A stretch of DNA of 64,000 bases from Colwellia sp. Arc7-D (GTDB lineage: Bacteria; Pseudomonadota; Gammaproteobacteria; Enterobacterales; Alteromonadaceae): positions 1,426,001-1,490,000 of the forward strand of contig NZ_CP028924.1 in the NCBI RefSeq assembly GCF_003061515.1. The letters are read 5' to 3'. Below the pieces are notes generated by a model. It ran no database searches and was not told the origin of the DNA. It saw only the letters and a program-made list of their open reading frames with translations. Made by a program: the position numbers and the translations under genes. Positions 26,078 to 34,716 of this stretch are shown here, piece after piece. Numbering within the stretch: the stretch's first letter is position 1; the number at the start of each line of letters is the position of its first letter.

Positions 26078-28035
26078 TAAAAGTACCCCTCAGTGAATGC
26101 TGAACTTTGTTGTTGTTCGTTATATTGAATGTGATATTCACGGCAAATAGACGGGCTTAATTGCTTATAATATTCCCCGTTTATTTCTTCATCGGTAGAT
26201 AACAAAATGACTTGCTGACTGGCATTAGGGAAGTAGTTATTAATCAACTTATTACGATGCTTACCATCTAAACGCCCTAGAGGTGTGTCAATAACCGTAG
26301 GAATTTCTTTACCTGAAGCTTCAGCTAATCCCCATAAAACAGCGATTGCCAATAATTGACGTTCACCAGCTGATAAGCGACTTGGCGACATTGCTTGATC
26401 GTTATTATCTTGTAACGTTAATTCAAAGCTAGTTGGGCAAATAATGATACCGTTAATTAGTTTTTCTTTACGTGATAGCGCATGAAATTTTTTGCTGATA
26501 TGGGTTTGTAAATACTCAACATTTTCAATGACTAACTTTTCAGCAAAGCTTTGCATGGTGTTTTTTAACTTACCAATATGATCAGCAACTTGTATGGCGC
26601 GTTTTTGTTCAAAAGTGTCTTTACTTTGTTGTGTCAGTAAATTTGAATAACGTTGGTTAAGCACATCTAGCTTGGCTGTTGATTGTTCAAGTAATGCTTG
26701 TTTCTGTTTTTTCAGTATTTGACTGTTTTTGAACATGACTTCATGTTCAGCAAGCTCGTTTAACAAATGTTGTACTGTTTCATAATCGGGCACGCTTTCT
26801 AGTTTTTTATCAAACAGTGCTTGAGCTTCTAATAATTCTTCTCGTTCTTGGCTCAGTTGTTTACGCTCAATTGCATCAGCGATTAACTTTTCATCTAAGC
26901 CATTAAAAATAGCTATGTCTGAGTTAATGTAACAATCAGTTCCTGCTATTTGCTGACGATCAGCAGCTAAGCTTTGCATTGTTTCTGTTACTTTACTAAA
27001 AGCTTTTTTATCAATACCTGCATGGGTAAGAGAAGCTTTAATAACTTCTTCATAGCCACTAATAGCCTCTTCAATGACTTTTGCTTGAGTCGCTTGTTTC
27101 TCAAGGTTAATTTGCTTTTTAGTTTGTGTTATTAAATTTGTAACCAAAGCAAGTGGACCACAACCTGCGTCTAACTTTACGCGGTTACTTTGATTAGCTT
27201 TTAGTTTTTGTTCAATAGCACCTAGCTCAAATTTAATAGAATCTCGCTCTTCAATTAAATGTGCGCCAGCGTTTCTCACTTTTTGACGAGATTTGTTAAT
27301 ATTTAAATTATATTCACTGGCTTTTTTATCAAGGCTAGCTATTTCAGTTCTTAGTTCGTGTACAACGGTGTTCTGTTCACTGATATCAGTTTCACAAAAT
27401 GTTACTTTTTTCATGACTGTATCGTCAATGTTGGCGCTTTTACGTTTGCGCTCGACATTACCTAAGTCAATTTGTAATTGGCTAAGTAGGTCTAAACCTA
27501 ATAAATTCTCTATGCCTGTGCGAATCAGTTCTGAACTTCTGTCAGGATTCGCTAAGTTTTCAATTTTTTCACCATCAAAGAAAAACAGATCTGATAATGA
27601 AAGAGGGATAAATTCATTTACAAATTCATCCCAATATTGGCTTAAATGACGATCTTCTTCACCATTACAAAATACTTTAACTTTATCGCGTGTTTCTACG
27701 GCAACTTTCCAATAACGTTGCACTTTAAATTCTTTTGTTTCAGTACCGGTAGAATGGCTGAAAGTAATTGAAAGCTCCACTTGCTCATCTTTCTTGGCAT
27801 ACCGATTCTTTGCATTAGCTAAATAAGTACTAAAAGACTCCATTCCGCGGTTTGAGCATTTAGCATGCTTGCCATATAAAACAAGCTGTAGGGCATCTAA
27901 AAATGTCGTTTTACCGCCACCGTTTAACCCACCAAATAAGATAACAGGTTTATCTTTAGTTACGGTTAGGTCTATTTCATGAAAGCCTTTGTAAATACCA
28001 AAATTTTCAATAGTTAATTGCTTAATAATCATCAC
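26077..28035 (-). CDS. dndD: DNA sulfur modification protein DndD, SMC/Rad50-like ATPase
   Basis: The 652-residue protein is an SMC-like ATPase: Walker A GLNGGGKT at residues 36-43, a long central coiled-coil region (about 200-500) and a C-terminal signature LSAGERQLLAIAVLWGLAEASG followed by Walker B and D-loop VIDTPLGRLDGKHR. DndD provides ATP hydrolysis, probably to handle DNA during sulfur incorporation. No obvious CxxC zinc hook is seen in the coil. It overlaps the dndC end by 14 bases and the dndE start by one base, so dndB-C-D-E is one tightly coupled operon. Confidence 0.95.
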   Translation of the reverse strand: MMIIKQLTIENFGIYKGFHEIDLTVTKDKPVILFGGLNGGGKTTFLDALQLVLYGKHAKCSNRGMESFSTYLANAKNRYAKKDEQVELSITFSHSTGTETKEFKVQRYWKVAVETRDKVKVFCNGEEDRHLSQYWDEFVNEFIPLSLSDLFFFDGEKIENLANPDRSSELIRTGIENLLGLDLLSQLQIDLGNVERKRKSANIDDTVMKKVTFCETDISEQNTVVHELRTEIASLDKKASEYNLNINKSRQKVRNAGAHLIEERDSIKFELGAIEQKLKANQSNRVKLDAGCGPLALVTNLITQTKKQINLEKQATQAKVIEEAISGYEEVIKASLTHAGIDKKAFSKVTETMQSLAADRQQIAGTDCYINSDIAIFNGLDEKLIADAIERKQLSQEREELLEAQALFDKKLESVPDYETVQHLLNELAEHEVMFKNSQILKKQKQALLEQSTAKLDVLNQRYSNLLTQQSKDTFEQKRAIQVADHIGKLKNTMQSFAEKLVIENVEYLQTHISKKFHALSRKEKLINGIIICPTSFELTLQDNNDQAMSPSRLSAGERQLLAIAVLWGLAEASGKEIPTVIDTPLGRLDGKHRNKLINNYFPNASQQVILLSTDEEINGEYYKQLSPSICREYHIQYNEQQQSSAFTEGYF

Positions 28036-29689
28036 TTAATTCCTCTGTTTCAATAAGTAATGAGCTATAACCTTCTTCTTTAATAGATTTTGTAACCATT
28101 ATTATTTTTTCTTCAATTGCCTGTTTCTCTTCATCTTCTAAATTTGGAGAGTTATTCAAATGTATTTGTAAACGATGACGCTCGCGTTCTAAAGCAAATT
28201 GTTTTGCTTCAAACAGGGTGTTAAATGCGCCGGTATCTAAACTTTTATTCAATTCATCGGATAAATTTGCGCGGCGTAATTGGTTTCTATGTTTGTTTGC
28301 AATTGACATCACTGCACGCATTTGTTGATAAAGTAGGCCGTCTTCATCGCCTTGTTCTTTGCAATGTGCTTTTAATTTATCAAGTACATCTAAATTTAAA
28401 ATAGGGTGGTGTGCACGTTTTTTACCTGGGTAGCTTTGCTTAAGTGCTTTTTCATAAATTCTAGGCACGTTGTCTTCAACTTCATGTTTTTCTTCAAGCC
28501 AAATACGACGGATTTCTTCTAAATCTTCTAATGTTAATAGCTCTAAGTTTTTTACTTCTTCTGGACCTAATTCCTGAACCGCAATTTGTGCTTCTAACAC
28601 CTTCGCTAATAAGTGCTCACGAAAAGATTGAATATAAGGGCCTGGTACTAAGTCTGCACCGTGCTTTGAAACATGTACGGTTAGGTTGCCTTTCATGCGT
28701 CTAAAGTCACGGTTGGCTTTATCTCGTGTTAGTTTCTCTATTTTTTTTGCTCTATTAGAATCGTTAACTTCAATTTCATTACGAAGTGAAACAAGTGGGT
28801 ACATCCACTCTTTTTCTTCATCGTTAGCTATCATGGCATTCATCGATTTATCTTCAGATACCATGGTACATACATAACAACCAAAGCGGCTATCACCACA
28901 ACTTTGTGTACTTTTGTCAACGACTAAAGGACATTCCCCACCTTCAGTGGCACCTTGATACATGCCCATTAAATCGTGATTTGGAAATCCCCAAGGGTTT
29001 TTAACACTATTAAGATAAACCCACACATCATCATTACTCCAATTTGCAATTGGCGTATAAACCCATACACGTTCAAGAGAGTCATTCTCGGTTAAGCCTT
29101 GGGCTTTACGAGTATTTGTTTCAGAGTTTTCAAATCTGTCCATGCTGGCTGCACGCGCTGTACTTTCAGCTTTTCTTGTACCAAGTACTAAAATAGCTTC
29201 GCCACTTTTGTTTGCCATATTTTGAATGAAAGTATTCGAAGGTGATATTTTTAATCGGTCGGTGCACCAACGGAATTTGTAACGTGGAGCAGGGTAACCT
29301 TTACCAATTAAGTTGACCCAAAATCTATCTTTAACTTCGGGTGTTAAGCGATGCGGCGTAATAGGTAAACCTTGTTCATCAGCTTGTTCTTTCATTTTAC
29401 TTAATGATTTACCAACCCACATTGCAACAATTGGGTTTTCTACAAGGGTGTCAGTGCTAATAACATGTACTTTCTTTTCACATTCACCTTCTTCTTTTAA
29501 CTCTTGTAATGCATACCAAATAAGTTGCAAAATTGCTGTTGAATCTTTACCGCCACTGTAACCAATTACCCATGGTATTTGGTCACTTTTATAAAGTGTT
29601 TTTACGTGATCGATTGATGCTCTTATTACTTCTTTTACCCCTTTTTGGGTAAATGCAGAGTTGTTCTGTGAAACTGGATCAGAACTCAT
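28022..29689 (-). CDS. dndC: DNA sulfur modification protein DndC, PAPS-reductase-like ATP pyrophosphatase
   Basis: The 555-residue protein has the PP-loop SGGKDS at residues 45-50, as in PAPS reductases and ATP pyrophosphatases, and cysteines suited to a [4Fe-4S] cluster (FRWCTDRLK, GGECPL, STQSCGDSRFGCYVCTMV). DndC activates the backbone with ATP and carries sulfur delivered by DndA. The C-terminal part is a helical extension. It overlaps dndB by 11 bases upstream and dndD by 14 downstream. Confidence 0.96.
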   Translation of the reverse strand: MSSDPVSQNNSAFTQKGVKEVIRASIDHVKTLYKSDQIPWVIGYSGGKDSTAILQLIWYALQELKEEGECEKKVHVISTDTLVENPIVAMWVGKSLSKMKEQADEQGLPITPHRLTPEVKDRFWVNLIGKGYPAPRYKFRWCTDRLKISPSNTFIQNMANKSGEAILVLGTRKAESTARAASMDRFENSETNTRKAQGLTENDSLERVWVYTPIANWSNDDVWVYLNSVKNPWGFPNHDLMGMYQGATEGGECPLVVDKSTQSCGDSRFGCYVCTMVSEDKSMNAMIANDEEKEWMYPLVSLRNEIEVNDSNRAKKIEKLTRDKANRDFRRMKGNLTVHVSKHGADLVPGPYIQSFREHLLAKVLEAQIAVQELGPEEVKNLELLTLEDLEEIRRIWLEEKHEVEDNVPRIYEKALKQSYPGKKRAHHPILNLDVLDKLKAHCKEQGDEDGLLYQQMRAVMSIANKHRNQLRRANLSDELNKSLDTGAFNTLFEAKQFALERERHRLQIHLNNSPNLEDEEKQAIEEKIIMVTKSIKEEGYSSLLIETEELSDDY

Positions 29690-30770
29690 TTTTTGCCTCT
29701 ATGAATGTTTTTTCAGTCAATACTTCTTTGTCTGTTAATTGTGAGCCAATTAACAGTTTGATTTTAATTGCAGTAAGTTGTGCTGCTTTAGGATTGTTAT
29801 GCATACTCCCATTGATGACACATCGCCCATCCCAATTTTTATTTTTTCTACTCCAATCAACTTTTTTTAACTCTTTTAGTGTTTTTTTCCAGTTTTTATC
29901 ATTTTCTAAAAGATAACGACCAACAATACCTAAAGCTTGAAAAGTCACAGAATGAGCGTGAATTGATTCATCGCGTAGTTCCCCACCGGATATTTCATCT
30001 TGGCAAACTAATAACCAAGCAGGAATGTTCTTTACCACTTGTTCCCAGTAGTTAGCAGCAATAGGAATTAGTTTTTTATGATTATCGTAGTTTATAGTTC
30101 CACATAATAACTTTGTGGCTCTATTCACAGCACTATGACTGATTAATTTCTTAGAGCGAGGGCCTAAGTTACTACTTTCCATATGCACTAACTTGGTTAG
30201 CCGAGGGCTATTAAGTATGATCGTCTTAGATACTATGGCATCAGGCTTATCATCATAGGTAATACTTAATGAACCATCTGTTTTTACCGAATAATAATTA
30301 AGATCTTTAAATATCCTCTGTCTTTCATCTAATGTTTTGTTTGCAAAAAATACGACTGATATTGTTTCATCTGCAAGAGATGGGTCTTCTTTTAATGCTT
30401 CTAGAATTGCGGCATTTCGATGTTGACCATCTGTTATATAAATTTCAGCGTCTTCATCAATTATTAGTGTACCAATACGCTGTTCATGTTTTGATTTTCC
30501 AATTGAAATAAATTCACAGCTACCGTCAATACAAGCTGTAATTGAAGAAAATACATATTTCTCTCTTTGTTCCAGGATATAGTTGGTTATATCTGGGATA
30601 CGAGCTTCATTAATTAGTCGTTGTGCGCGTTTATCTACTGAAAATTGTGATTGGTCGGTAGTAAATATTTTTGATAGTCTTTTTAAAGGGCACATTACTG
30701 TATAATACTCAGCGTTTGCTTGTATGCCTTTAATTGCAGGGAATGATGTGCCAGATATTATTGATTGCAT
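29679..30770 (-). CDS. dndB: DNA sulfur modification protein DndB (DGQHR family)
   Basis: The 363-residue protein has ITDGQHRNAAIL with DGQHR at about residues 113-117, after an FEFISIG-like strand region, and the usual DndB length and order. DndB is not essential for sulfur insertion but controls modification density and, in Salmonella, has been reported to repress dnd transcription by binding the promoter. Here it is first in the dndBCDE operon, divergent from dndA, next to a palindromic operator at 30816-30829. The start ATG fits the family N-terminus (GTSFPAIKGIQANAEYY). Confidence 0.92.
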   Translation of the reverse strand: MQSIISGTSFPAIKGIQANAEYYTVMCPLKRLSKIFTTDQSQFSVDKRAQRLINEARIPDITNYILEQREKYVFSSITACIDGSCEFISIGKSKHEQRIGTLIIDEDAEIYITDGQHRNAAILEALKEDPSLADETISVVFFANKTLDERQRIFKDLNYYSVKTDGSLSITYDDKPDAIVSKTIILNSPRLTKLVHMESSNLGPRSKKLISHSAVNRATKLLCGTINYDNHKKLIPIAANYWEQVVKNIPAWLLVCQDEISGGELRDESIHAHSVTFQALGIVGRYLLENDKNWKKTLKELKKVDWSRKNKNWDGRCVINGSMHNNPKAAQLTAIKIKLLIGSQLTDKEVLTEKTFIEAKNEF

Positions 30771-30791
30771 ATTTAATTTCGTTTAATTAAT

Positions 30792-30829
30792 GTTCTGTTC
30801 GTGGTTTTTTGATTTTGTTCGTACGAACA
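30792..30829. promoter_or_regulatory. dndB/dndA divergent operator: palindrome with four GTTC/GAAC sites
   Basis: The 14-base sequence TGTTCGTACGAACA (30816-30829) is a perfect palindrome. Four GTTC/GAAC tetranucleotides lie at 30792-30795, 30797-30800, 30817-30820 and 30825-30828. TACG at 30822 and CGTA at 30835 form a dyad with a nine-base gap. A plausible dndA promoter (TTGTTC 30815-30820, 16 bases, TATCAT 30837-30842) overlaps the palindrome. Confidence 0.65.
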
Positions 30830-30897
30830 TTTCGCGTATCATACATAATTATAATAATAATGTCTTCCGTTTAACGTTTTTCTATTGGTATTTTTAA

Positions 30898-32025
30898 ATG
30901 ACAATCTATCTTGACTCTAATGCTACTACCCAAGTTCTCAAACCAGTCGCCGACTTAGTTTATAAGTTAATGCTTGAAGAGTATGGCAACTCGGGTAGTC
31001 GTACTCATGAATTTGGCGTTAAAGCCAAACAAGCCACTGAAAAAGCGAGAGCTCAGGTTGCTGATGTTGTTGAAGCGGACAAAACTGAAGTTATTTTTAC
31101 TAGTGGTGCAACAGAGAGTAATAATATTGCAATACTAGGACTTGAGAGCTTTGGAATTAAGGAAAATAGAAAACATATTATTACGACTAAGATTGAGCAC
31201 AAGGCTGTTTTGGAACCTTGTGCTCACTTAGAAGGTAAAGGTTTTGAAGTAACGTATTTGAATGTAGGTGTAAGTGGTTTAATTGATATTGAGGAATTGA
31301 AATCATCGTTACGTGAAGACACTCTATTGGTGTCAATAATGCACGTGAATAATGAAACAGGGAGTATTCAACCATTAAGTGAAATTTGTTCAGCTCTCGC
31401 TGATAGCGAAGCATATTTTCATGTTGATGCAGCCCAAAGCTTTGCAAAGCTGACGGGGGATCTTGTTAATAAACGGATAGATCTTATTAGTGCTAGCGGT
31501 CATAAGGTTTATGCGCCTAAAGGCGTTGGTGCACTTGTTATGCGTAAAAGGGGCTTTATTCGTCCGCCTCTGAAACCTATATTTTTTGGGGGTGGTCAAG
31601 AAAAGGGTCTTCGACCAGGAACTTTAGCTGTCCCTCTAATTGCTGGGTTTGGTTTAGCGTGTGAAATAGCTTTAAAAAACCAAGTGAAATGGCAACTACA
31701 TGCTCATAAATTAAAGACTGACTTAATTGATAAGCTTCAGCCTTTAGGGATAATAGAAAATGGTGAGAACAGCTCCCCGTTTGTTTTAAATTTTACTATT
31801 CCAGGCGTGAACTCTGAAGCTGCCATGGTTATGCTAAAAGGGATTGCTGCCGTTTCTAATGGCTCAGCATGTACATCGAATAGTTATAAACCATCGCATG
31901 TATTATCAGCGATGGGGTTTGATGAAGATAGAATAAATGGTGCAATAAGAATGTCTTGGAGTCATATGACTGAAGAGTTACCATTAGAAAAATTAGTATC
32001 GACTTTGGCACAATTAAAATTATGA
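30898..32025 (+). CDS. dndA: Cysteine desulfurase DndA (IscS-like)
   Basis: The 375-residue class V aminotransferase fold enzyme removes sulfur from cysteine using PLP and supplies it to DndC. It shows the TSGATESNN cofactor motif, HVDAAQS, the PLP lysine in SASGHKVYAPKG (about residue 203) and the persulfide cysteine in NGSACTSNS (about residue 325). In many hosts a housekeeping iscS replaces dndA; here a dedicated copy is present, divergent from dndB. Its stop overlaps the next small gene (ATGA). Confidence 0.95.
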   Translation: MTIYLDSNATTQVLKPVADLVYKLMLEEYGNSGSRTHEFGVKAKQATEKARAQVADVVEADKTEVIFTSGATESNNIAILGLESFGIKENRKHIITTKIEHKAVLEPCAHLEGKGFEVTYLNVGVSGLIDIEELKSSLREDTLLVSIMHVNNETGSIQPLSEICSALADSEAYFHVDAAQSFAKLTGDLVNKRIDLISASGHKVYAPKGVGALVMRKRGFIRPPLKPIFFGGGQEKGLRPGTLAVPLIAGFGLACEIALKNQVKWQLHAHKLKTDLIDKLQPLGIIENGENSSPFVLNFTIPGVNSEAAMVMLKGIAAVSNGSACTSNSYKPSHVLSAMGFDEDRINGAIRMSWSHMTEELPLEKLVSTLAQLKL

Positions 32026-32282
32026 CCAAATTTAGAATTGTTGAACAATTAAAAATTATCTGGACATCTCAAGGGTATACGCCGCATGCTATTGCGACTC
32101 ATCCACGAGTAAATGTTGATATTCGTCAAAAACTACTTGCTGGTTTTTTAGCTGTTGCGAAGTCTGAAAAAGCCAGTGAATTGCTTATTCTTTTACTTAT
32201 GAAAGGTTTTACCATGGCAGAAGATAAAGATTGGAATGATGTGCGTAGTTTAAATATTCAGTTGATGCTTGGGCAGAATTAA
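32022..32282 (+). CDS. Small protein translationally coupled to dndA
   Basis: The 86-residue product is probably all helical (FRIVEQLKIIWTSQGYTP, then ASELLILLLMKGFTMAED). It has no signal peptide, cysteine cluster or enzyme motif that I recognise. The ATGA overlap with dndA strongly suggests that it is translated and works with DndA or the Dnd complex. It marks the right end of the island. Confidence 0.7.
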   Translation: MTKFRIVEQLKIIWTSQGYTPHAIATHPRVNVDIRQKLLAGFLAVAKSEKASELLILLLMKGFTMAEDKDWNDVRSLNIQLMLGQN

Positions 32283-32355
32283 TCAGGTTCGTTGTGTTAA
32301 ATTCATTTACTCAGTTTATTAAACATTCATCAGTAGCGAACAGTAGGTCTAATAA

Positions 32356-33360
32356 ATGTTATCACTTTATCCCGCCATTGAGCCTTTTGAGCATTATTAT
32401 CTTTCTGTCGCTAATAACATAGCGGCTAAAGCATTACCTAACGACACAATATCAGATAAAGATTCAGCACAAACACACCAACTTTATATCGAGCAATGTG
32501 GCAACCCTGATGGAATTCCTGTTATTTTTTTGCATGGCGGGCCAGGCTCAGGTTGTAGGCCCTCGCATCGCTGCTTTTTCGATCCTACTTTGTATCATAT
32601 TATTTTGTTTGATCAGCGCGGCTGTGGTCGCTCTCGTCCTAAAGGGTTGTTAGCTAATAACACCACTGCCCACCTTATAGAAGACATTGAGTTAATTCGT
32701 CAACATTTAGCTATTGAAAAATGGTTGGTTTTTGGCGGCTCTTGGGGAACTACGTTAGCGTTAACTTACGCGCAGCACTTTGCTGATAAAGTTACTGGCT
32801 TAATATTACGCGGGATATTTCTGGCTCGACAACAAGATATTGATTGGTTCTATCGCGAAAAGGGTGCGGCTAAAGCTTACCCAGAGGCTTGGAATTACTT
32901 AGTTGAGCACTTACCTATTTCGCAACAAGCTCAGCCAATATCAACAATATACCAACAGCTTTCTAGTGATGATAGCCAATTATCAAACGCTATGCTTAAG
33001 AGAATACAATTTTGGGAAGCTAGCCTGGTTTATTGGCAAAAGCGACTTACTCTCGACGATATTTCTATAACAGAAGATGAAAAAACAGCAGCAATTATTC
33101 AGCTTTATTACTCAATTAATCAATGTTTTATTGAAGATAATCCGATACTTGAACATATTGATAACATTCGACATATTCCGACAAGAATAATTCATGGTCG
33201 TCACGATATGGTGTGTTCTGTTGAGCAAGCGTGGTTATTAAAGCAAAGTTGGCCCGAAGCTGAGCTGTTAATTATTGAAATGGCGGGGCATGTTGCCAGC
33301 GAGCCTAAAATTATTGATGCGCTTATTAATGCCACTAATGACTTTGCAAAGCTTAACTAA
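32356..33360 (+). CDS. pip: Prolyl aminopeptidase (proline iminopeptidase)
   Basis: The 334-residue alpha/beta hydrolase removes N-terminal proline from peptides. Motifs are HGGPGSG (oxyanion hole), DQRGCGRS, the nucleophile elbow GGSWGTTLAL, a late Asp in IIHGRHDMVC and the catalytic His in MAGHVAS. All three triad members are present. A 25-residue insertion near the N-terminus (NIAAKALPNDT region) makes it slightly longer than the usual 315-320. It lies between the Dnd island and pqqA, 227 bases before the latter, and is probably a separate transcript. Confidence 0.94.
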   Translation: MLSLYPAIEPFEHYYLSVANNIAAKALPNDTISDKDSAQTHQLYIEQCGNPDGIPVIFLHGGPGSGCRPSHRCFFDPTLYHIILFDQRGCGRSRPKGLLANNTTAHLIEDIELIRQHLAIEKWLVFGGSWGTTLALTYAQHFADKVTGLILRGIFLARQQDIDWFYREKGAAKAYPEAWNYLVEHLPISQQAQPISTIYQQLSSDDSQLSNAMLKRIQFWEASLVYWQKRLTLDDISITEDEKTAAIIQLYYSINQCFIEDNPILEHIDNIRHIPTRIIHGRHDMVCSVEQAWLLKQSWPEAELLIIEMAGHVASEPKIIDALINATNDFAKLN

Positions 33361-33460
33361 ATATGCTCGAATAGTAATTGGTAATAATAGTGTTGAACGT
33401 TGAATTAAGCGGGTTAGCCTATAACATCAAACCCTTGTAACTGCTTTTATCTTGGCGCTG

Positions 33461-33466
33461 TATAAT
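33461..33466 (+). promoter_or_regulatory. Candidate -10 box of the pqq operon
   Basis: A consensus TATAAT preceded by TTGTAA at 33435-33440 with a long 20-base spacer. It would give a leader of about 115 bases before pqqA. The spacing is not ideal, so an activator would be expected. Confidence 0.35.
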
Positions 33467-33497
33467 TATCCATACATGCTCCTATGCTTTTCCATCT

Positions 33498-33507
33498 AAA
33501 GTATGAT
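33498..33507 (+). promoter_or_regulatory. AGTATGA element upstream of pqqA
   Basis: AAAGTATGAT, also present (minus strand) before the aldehyde dehydrogenase gene. Related to the TTAGTATGAGT copies at 49541 and 51018. Confidence 0.4.
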
Positions 33508-33587
33508 TTTTTATTAAATGGAAATTAAATAGAGTAACTAGGTAAGCAATATTACAGTAAGTTTTACTAACCAAAGAGGAATAAATT

Positions 33588-33659
33588 ATGTGGATTAAGC
33601 CTAATTTTGAAGAAATGCGTTTAGGATTTGAAGTAACGCTTTACATCAATAATCGCTAA
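33588..33659 (+). CDS. pqqA: PQQ precursor peptide PqqA
   Basis: The 23-residue peptide is the substrate from which PQQ is built. The conserved glutamate (E15) and tyrosine (Y19) that PqqE cross-links are present in FEVTLYINNR. A strong ribosome site AGAGGA lies nine bases upstream. A 13-bp hairpin (33680-33722) follows before pqqB, consistent with much higher expression of pqqA than of the downstream enzymes. Confidence 0.95.
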   Translation: MWIKPNFEEMRLGFEVTLYINNR

Positions 33660-33679
33660 TAATAATTACGCCATTAATA

Positions 33680-33722
33680 AATTACTTCAGTTAGCTTTAA
33701 TTTTTAAAAAACTGGGGTAATT
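33680..33722 (+). terminator. Hairpin between pqqA and pqqB, probable attenuator
   Basis: Arms 33680-33692 and 33710-33722 pair at all 13 positions (two G-U) around a 16-base AT-rich loop, followed by AATTTT. A partial terminator or mRNA-end stabiliser after pqqA is the likely role. Confidence 0.6.
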
Positions 33723-33775
33723 AATTTTCACTGTTTAATTTCTCCCTTCCCACTTGTTTTAATTTCGAGGCACAT

Positions 33776-34693
33776 ATGCAAATTTTAGTGCTAGGCTCAG
33801 CTGCAGGTGGCGGATTTCCACAATGGAATTGTCACTGTACTAACTGTAAAGGTTTACGCGACGGAACTATTAAAGCCACTGCGCGTACACAATCGTCAAT
33901 TGCGGTTAGCCCTAATGGCAAAAATTGGGTGTTAATCAACGCATCTCCAGATATTCGTCAACAAATTAATCAATCACCACAACTTTGGCCTGAGCAGGGC
34001 AGTCGTGGTACTAACATTCGTGCTGCAATTTTAACTGATAGCCAGATAGATCACACTACGGGGTTACTAACCTTGCGTGAAGGTTTGCCATTAGAAGTTT
34101 ATTGCAGCGATGTAGTTTATGAAGATTTATCCACCGTGTTTCCCGTGTTTAATTTGTTAGAACACTGGCATGGTGGACTTAAATTTAATGCTATAGATAC
34201 TGAAAAACGACCACCATTTAGTGTTAAAGGTGTCGAAGATATAGTATTTGAACCGGTTATTATTGAGTCAAATGCGCCGCCATATTCACGCTATCGCGAT
34301 AAAGTAGTCGACGGTAATAACATTGGCTTAAAAATTATTGATAAAAGCACGGACAAATATTTGTTCTACTTACCCGGTATTGTTGAAAGTAATGCTGAAG
34401 TTGAAGCCATATTGGCTGAAGCCAGTTGTGTACTTATTGACGGCACATTATGGCTAGATGATGAAATGATTGCGCTAGGTGTGGGCAAAAAATTAGGCTC
34501 AGAAATGGGGCATATGCCGGTTAATGGTGAGTTTGGCACGGTTGCCTTGTTGAATAAATTTCCGATAGATCGAAAAATTCTTATTCACATAAACAACACT
34601 AACCCCATTTTGAATGAAGAATCTGAACAGCATCAATTTGTTTTAGACAATGGCGTTGAAATTGCCACTGATGGCATGGAAATAACGATTTAA
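33776..34693 (+). CDS. pqqB: PQQ biosynthesis protein PqqB (metallo-beta-lactamase fold)
   Basis: The 305-residue protein starts with the family block VLGSAAGGGFPQWNCHC.NC, includes TDSQIDHTTGLLTLREG (the DxxH metal site of the MBL fold) and ends with ILIHINNTNPIL. PqqB hydroxylates the tyrosine part of the cross-linked intermediate. Length and motifs are normal. A purine-rich TTCGAGG ribosome site precedes the ATG. It is followed by pqqC after 23 bases. Confidence 0.97.
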   Translation: MQILVLGSAAGGGFPQWNCHCTNCKGLRDGTIKATARTQSSIAVSPNGKNWVLINASPDIRQQINQSPQLWPEQGSRGTNIRAAILTDSQIDHTTGLLTLREGLPLEVYCSDVVYEDLSTVFPVFNLLEHWHGGLKFNAIDTEKRPPFSVKGVEDIVFEPVIIESNAPPYSRYRDKVVDGNNIGLKIIDKSTDKYLFYLPGIVESNAEVEAILAEASCVLIDGTLWLDDEMIALGVGKKLGSEMGHMPVNGEFGTVALLNKFPIDRKILIHINNTNPILNEESEQHQFVLDNGVEIATDGMEITI

Positions 34694-34716
34694 CCTCATT
34701 TTAAAGGATCCATTTT

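Larger units (their letters stand above)
14211..32282. other. DNA phosphorothioation (Dnd) modification and Dpt restriction island
   Basis: The region holds dptF-dptG-dptH plus three linked genes on the plus strand, dndE-D-C-B on the minus strand, and dndA plus a small gene on the plus strand. Dnd enzymes replace a non-bridging backbone oxygen by sulfur at short motifs; DptFGH attack DNA lacking the mark. A transposase remnant on the left and unrelated core genes on the right support acquisition as a block, but I found no integrase, tRNA junction or flanking direct repeat. Confidence 0.85.

Noticed and set aside
14211..32282. Integrative element with attachment sites
   Set aside because: No integrase, tRNA junction or flanking direct repeats could be seen, so only an island is claimed.
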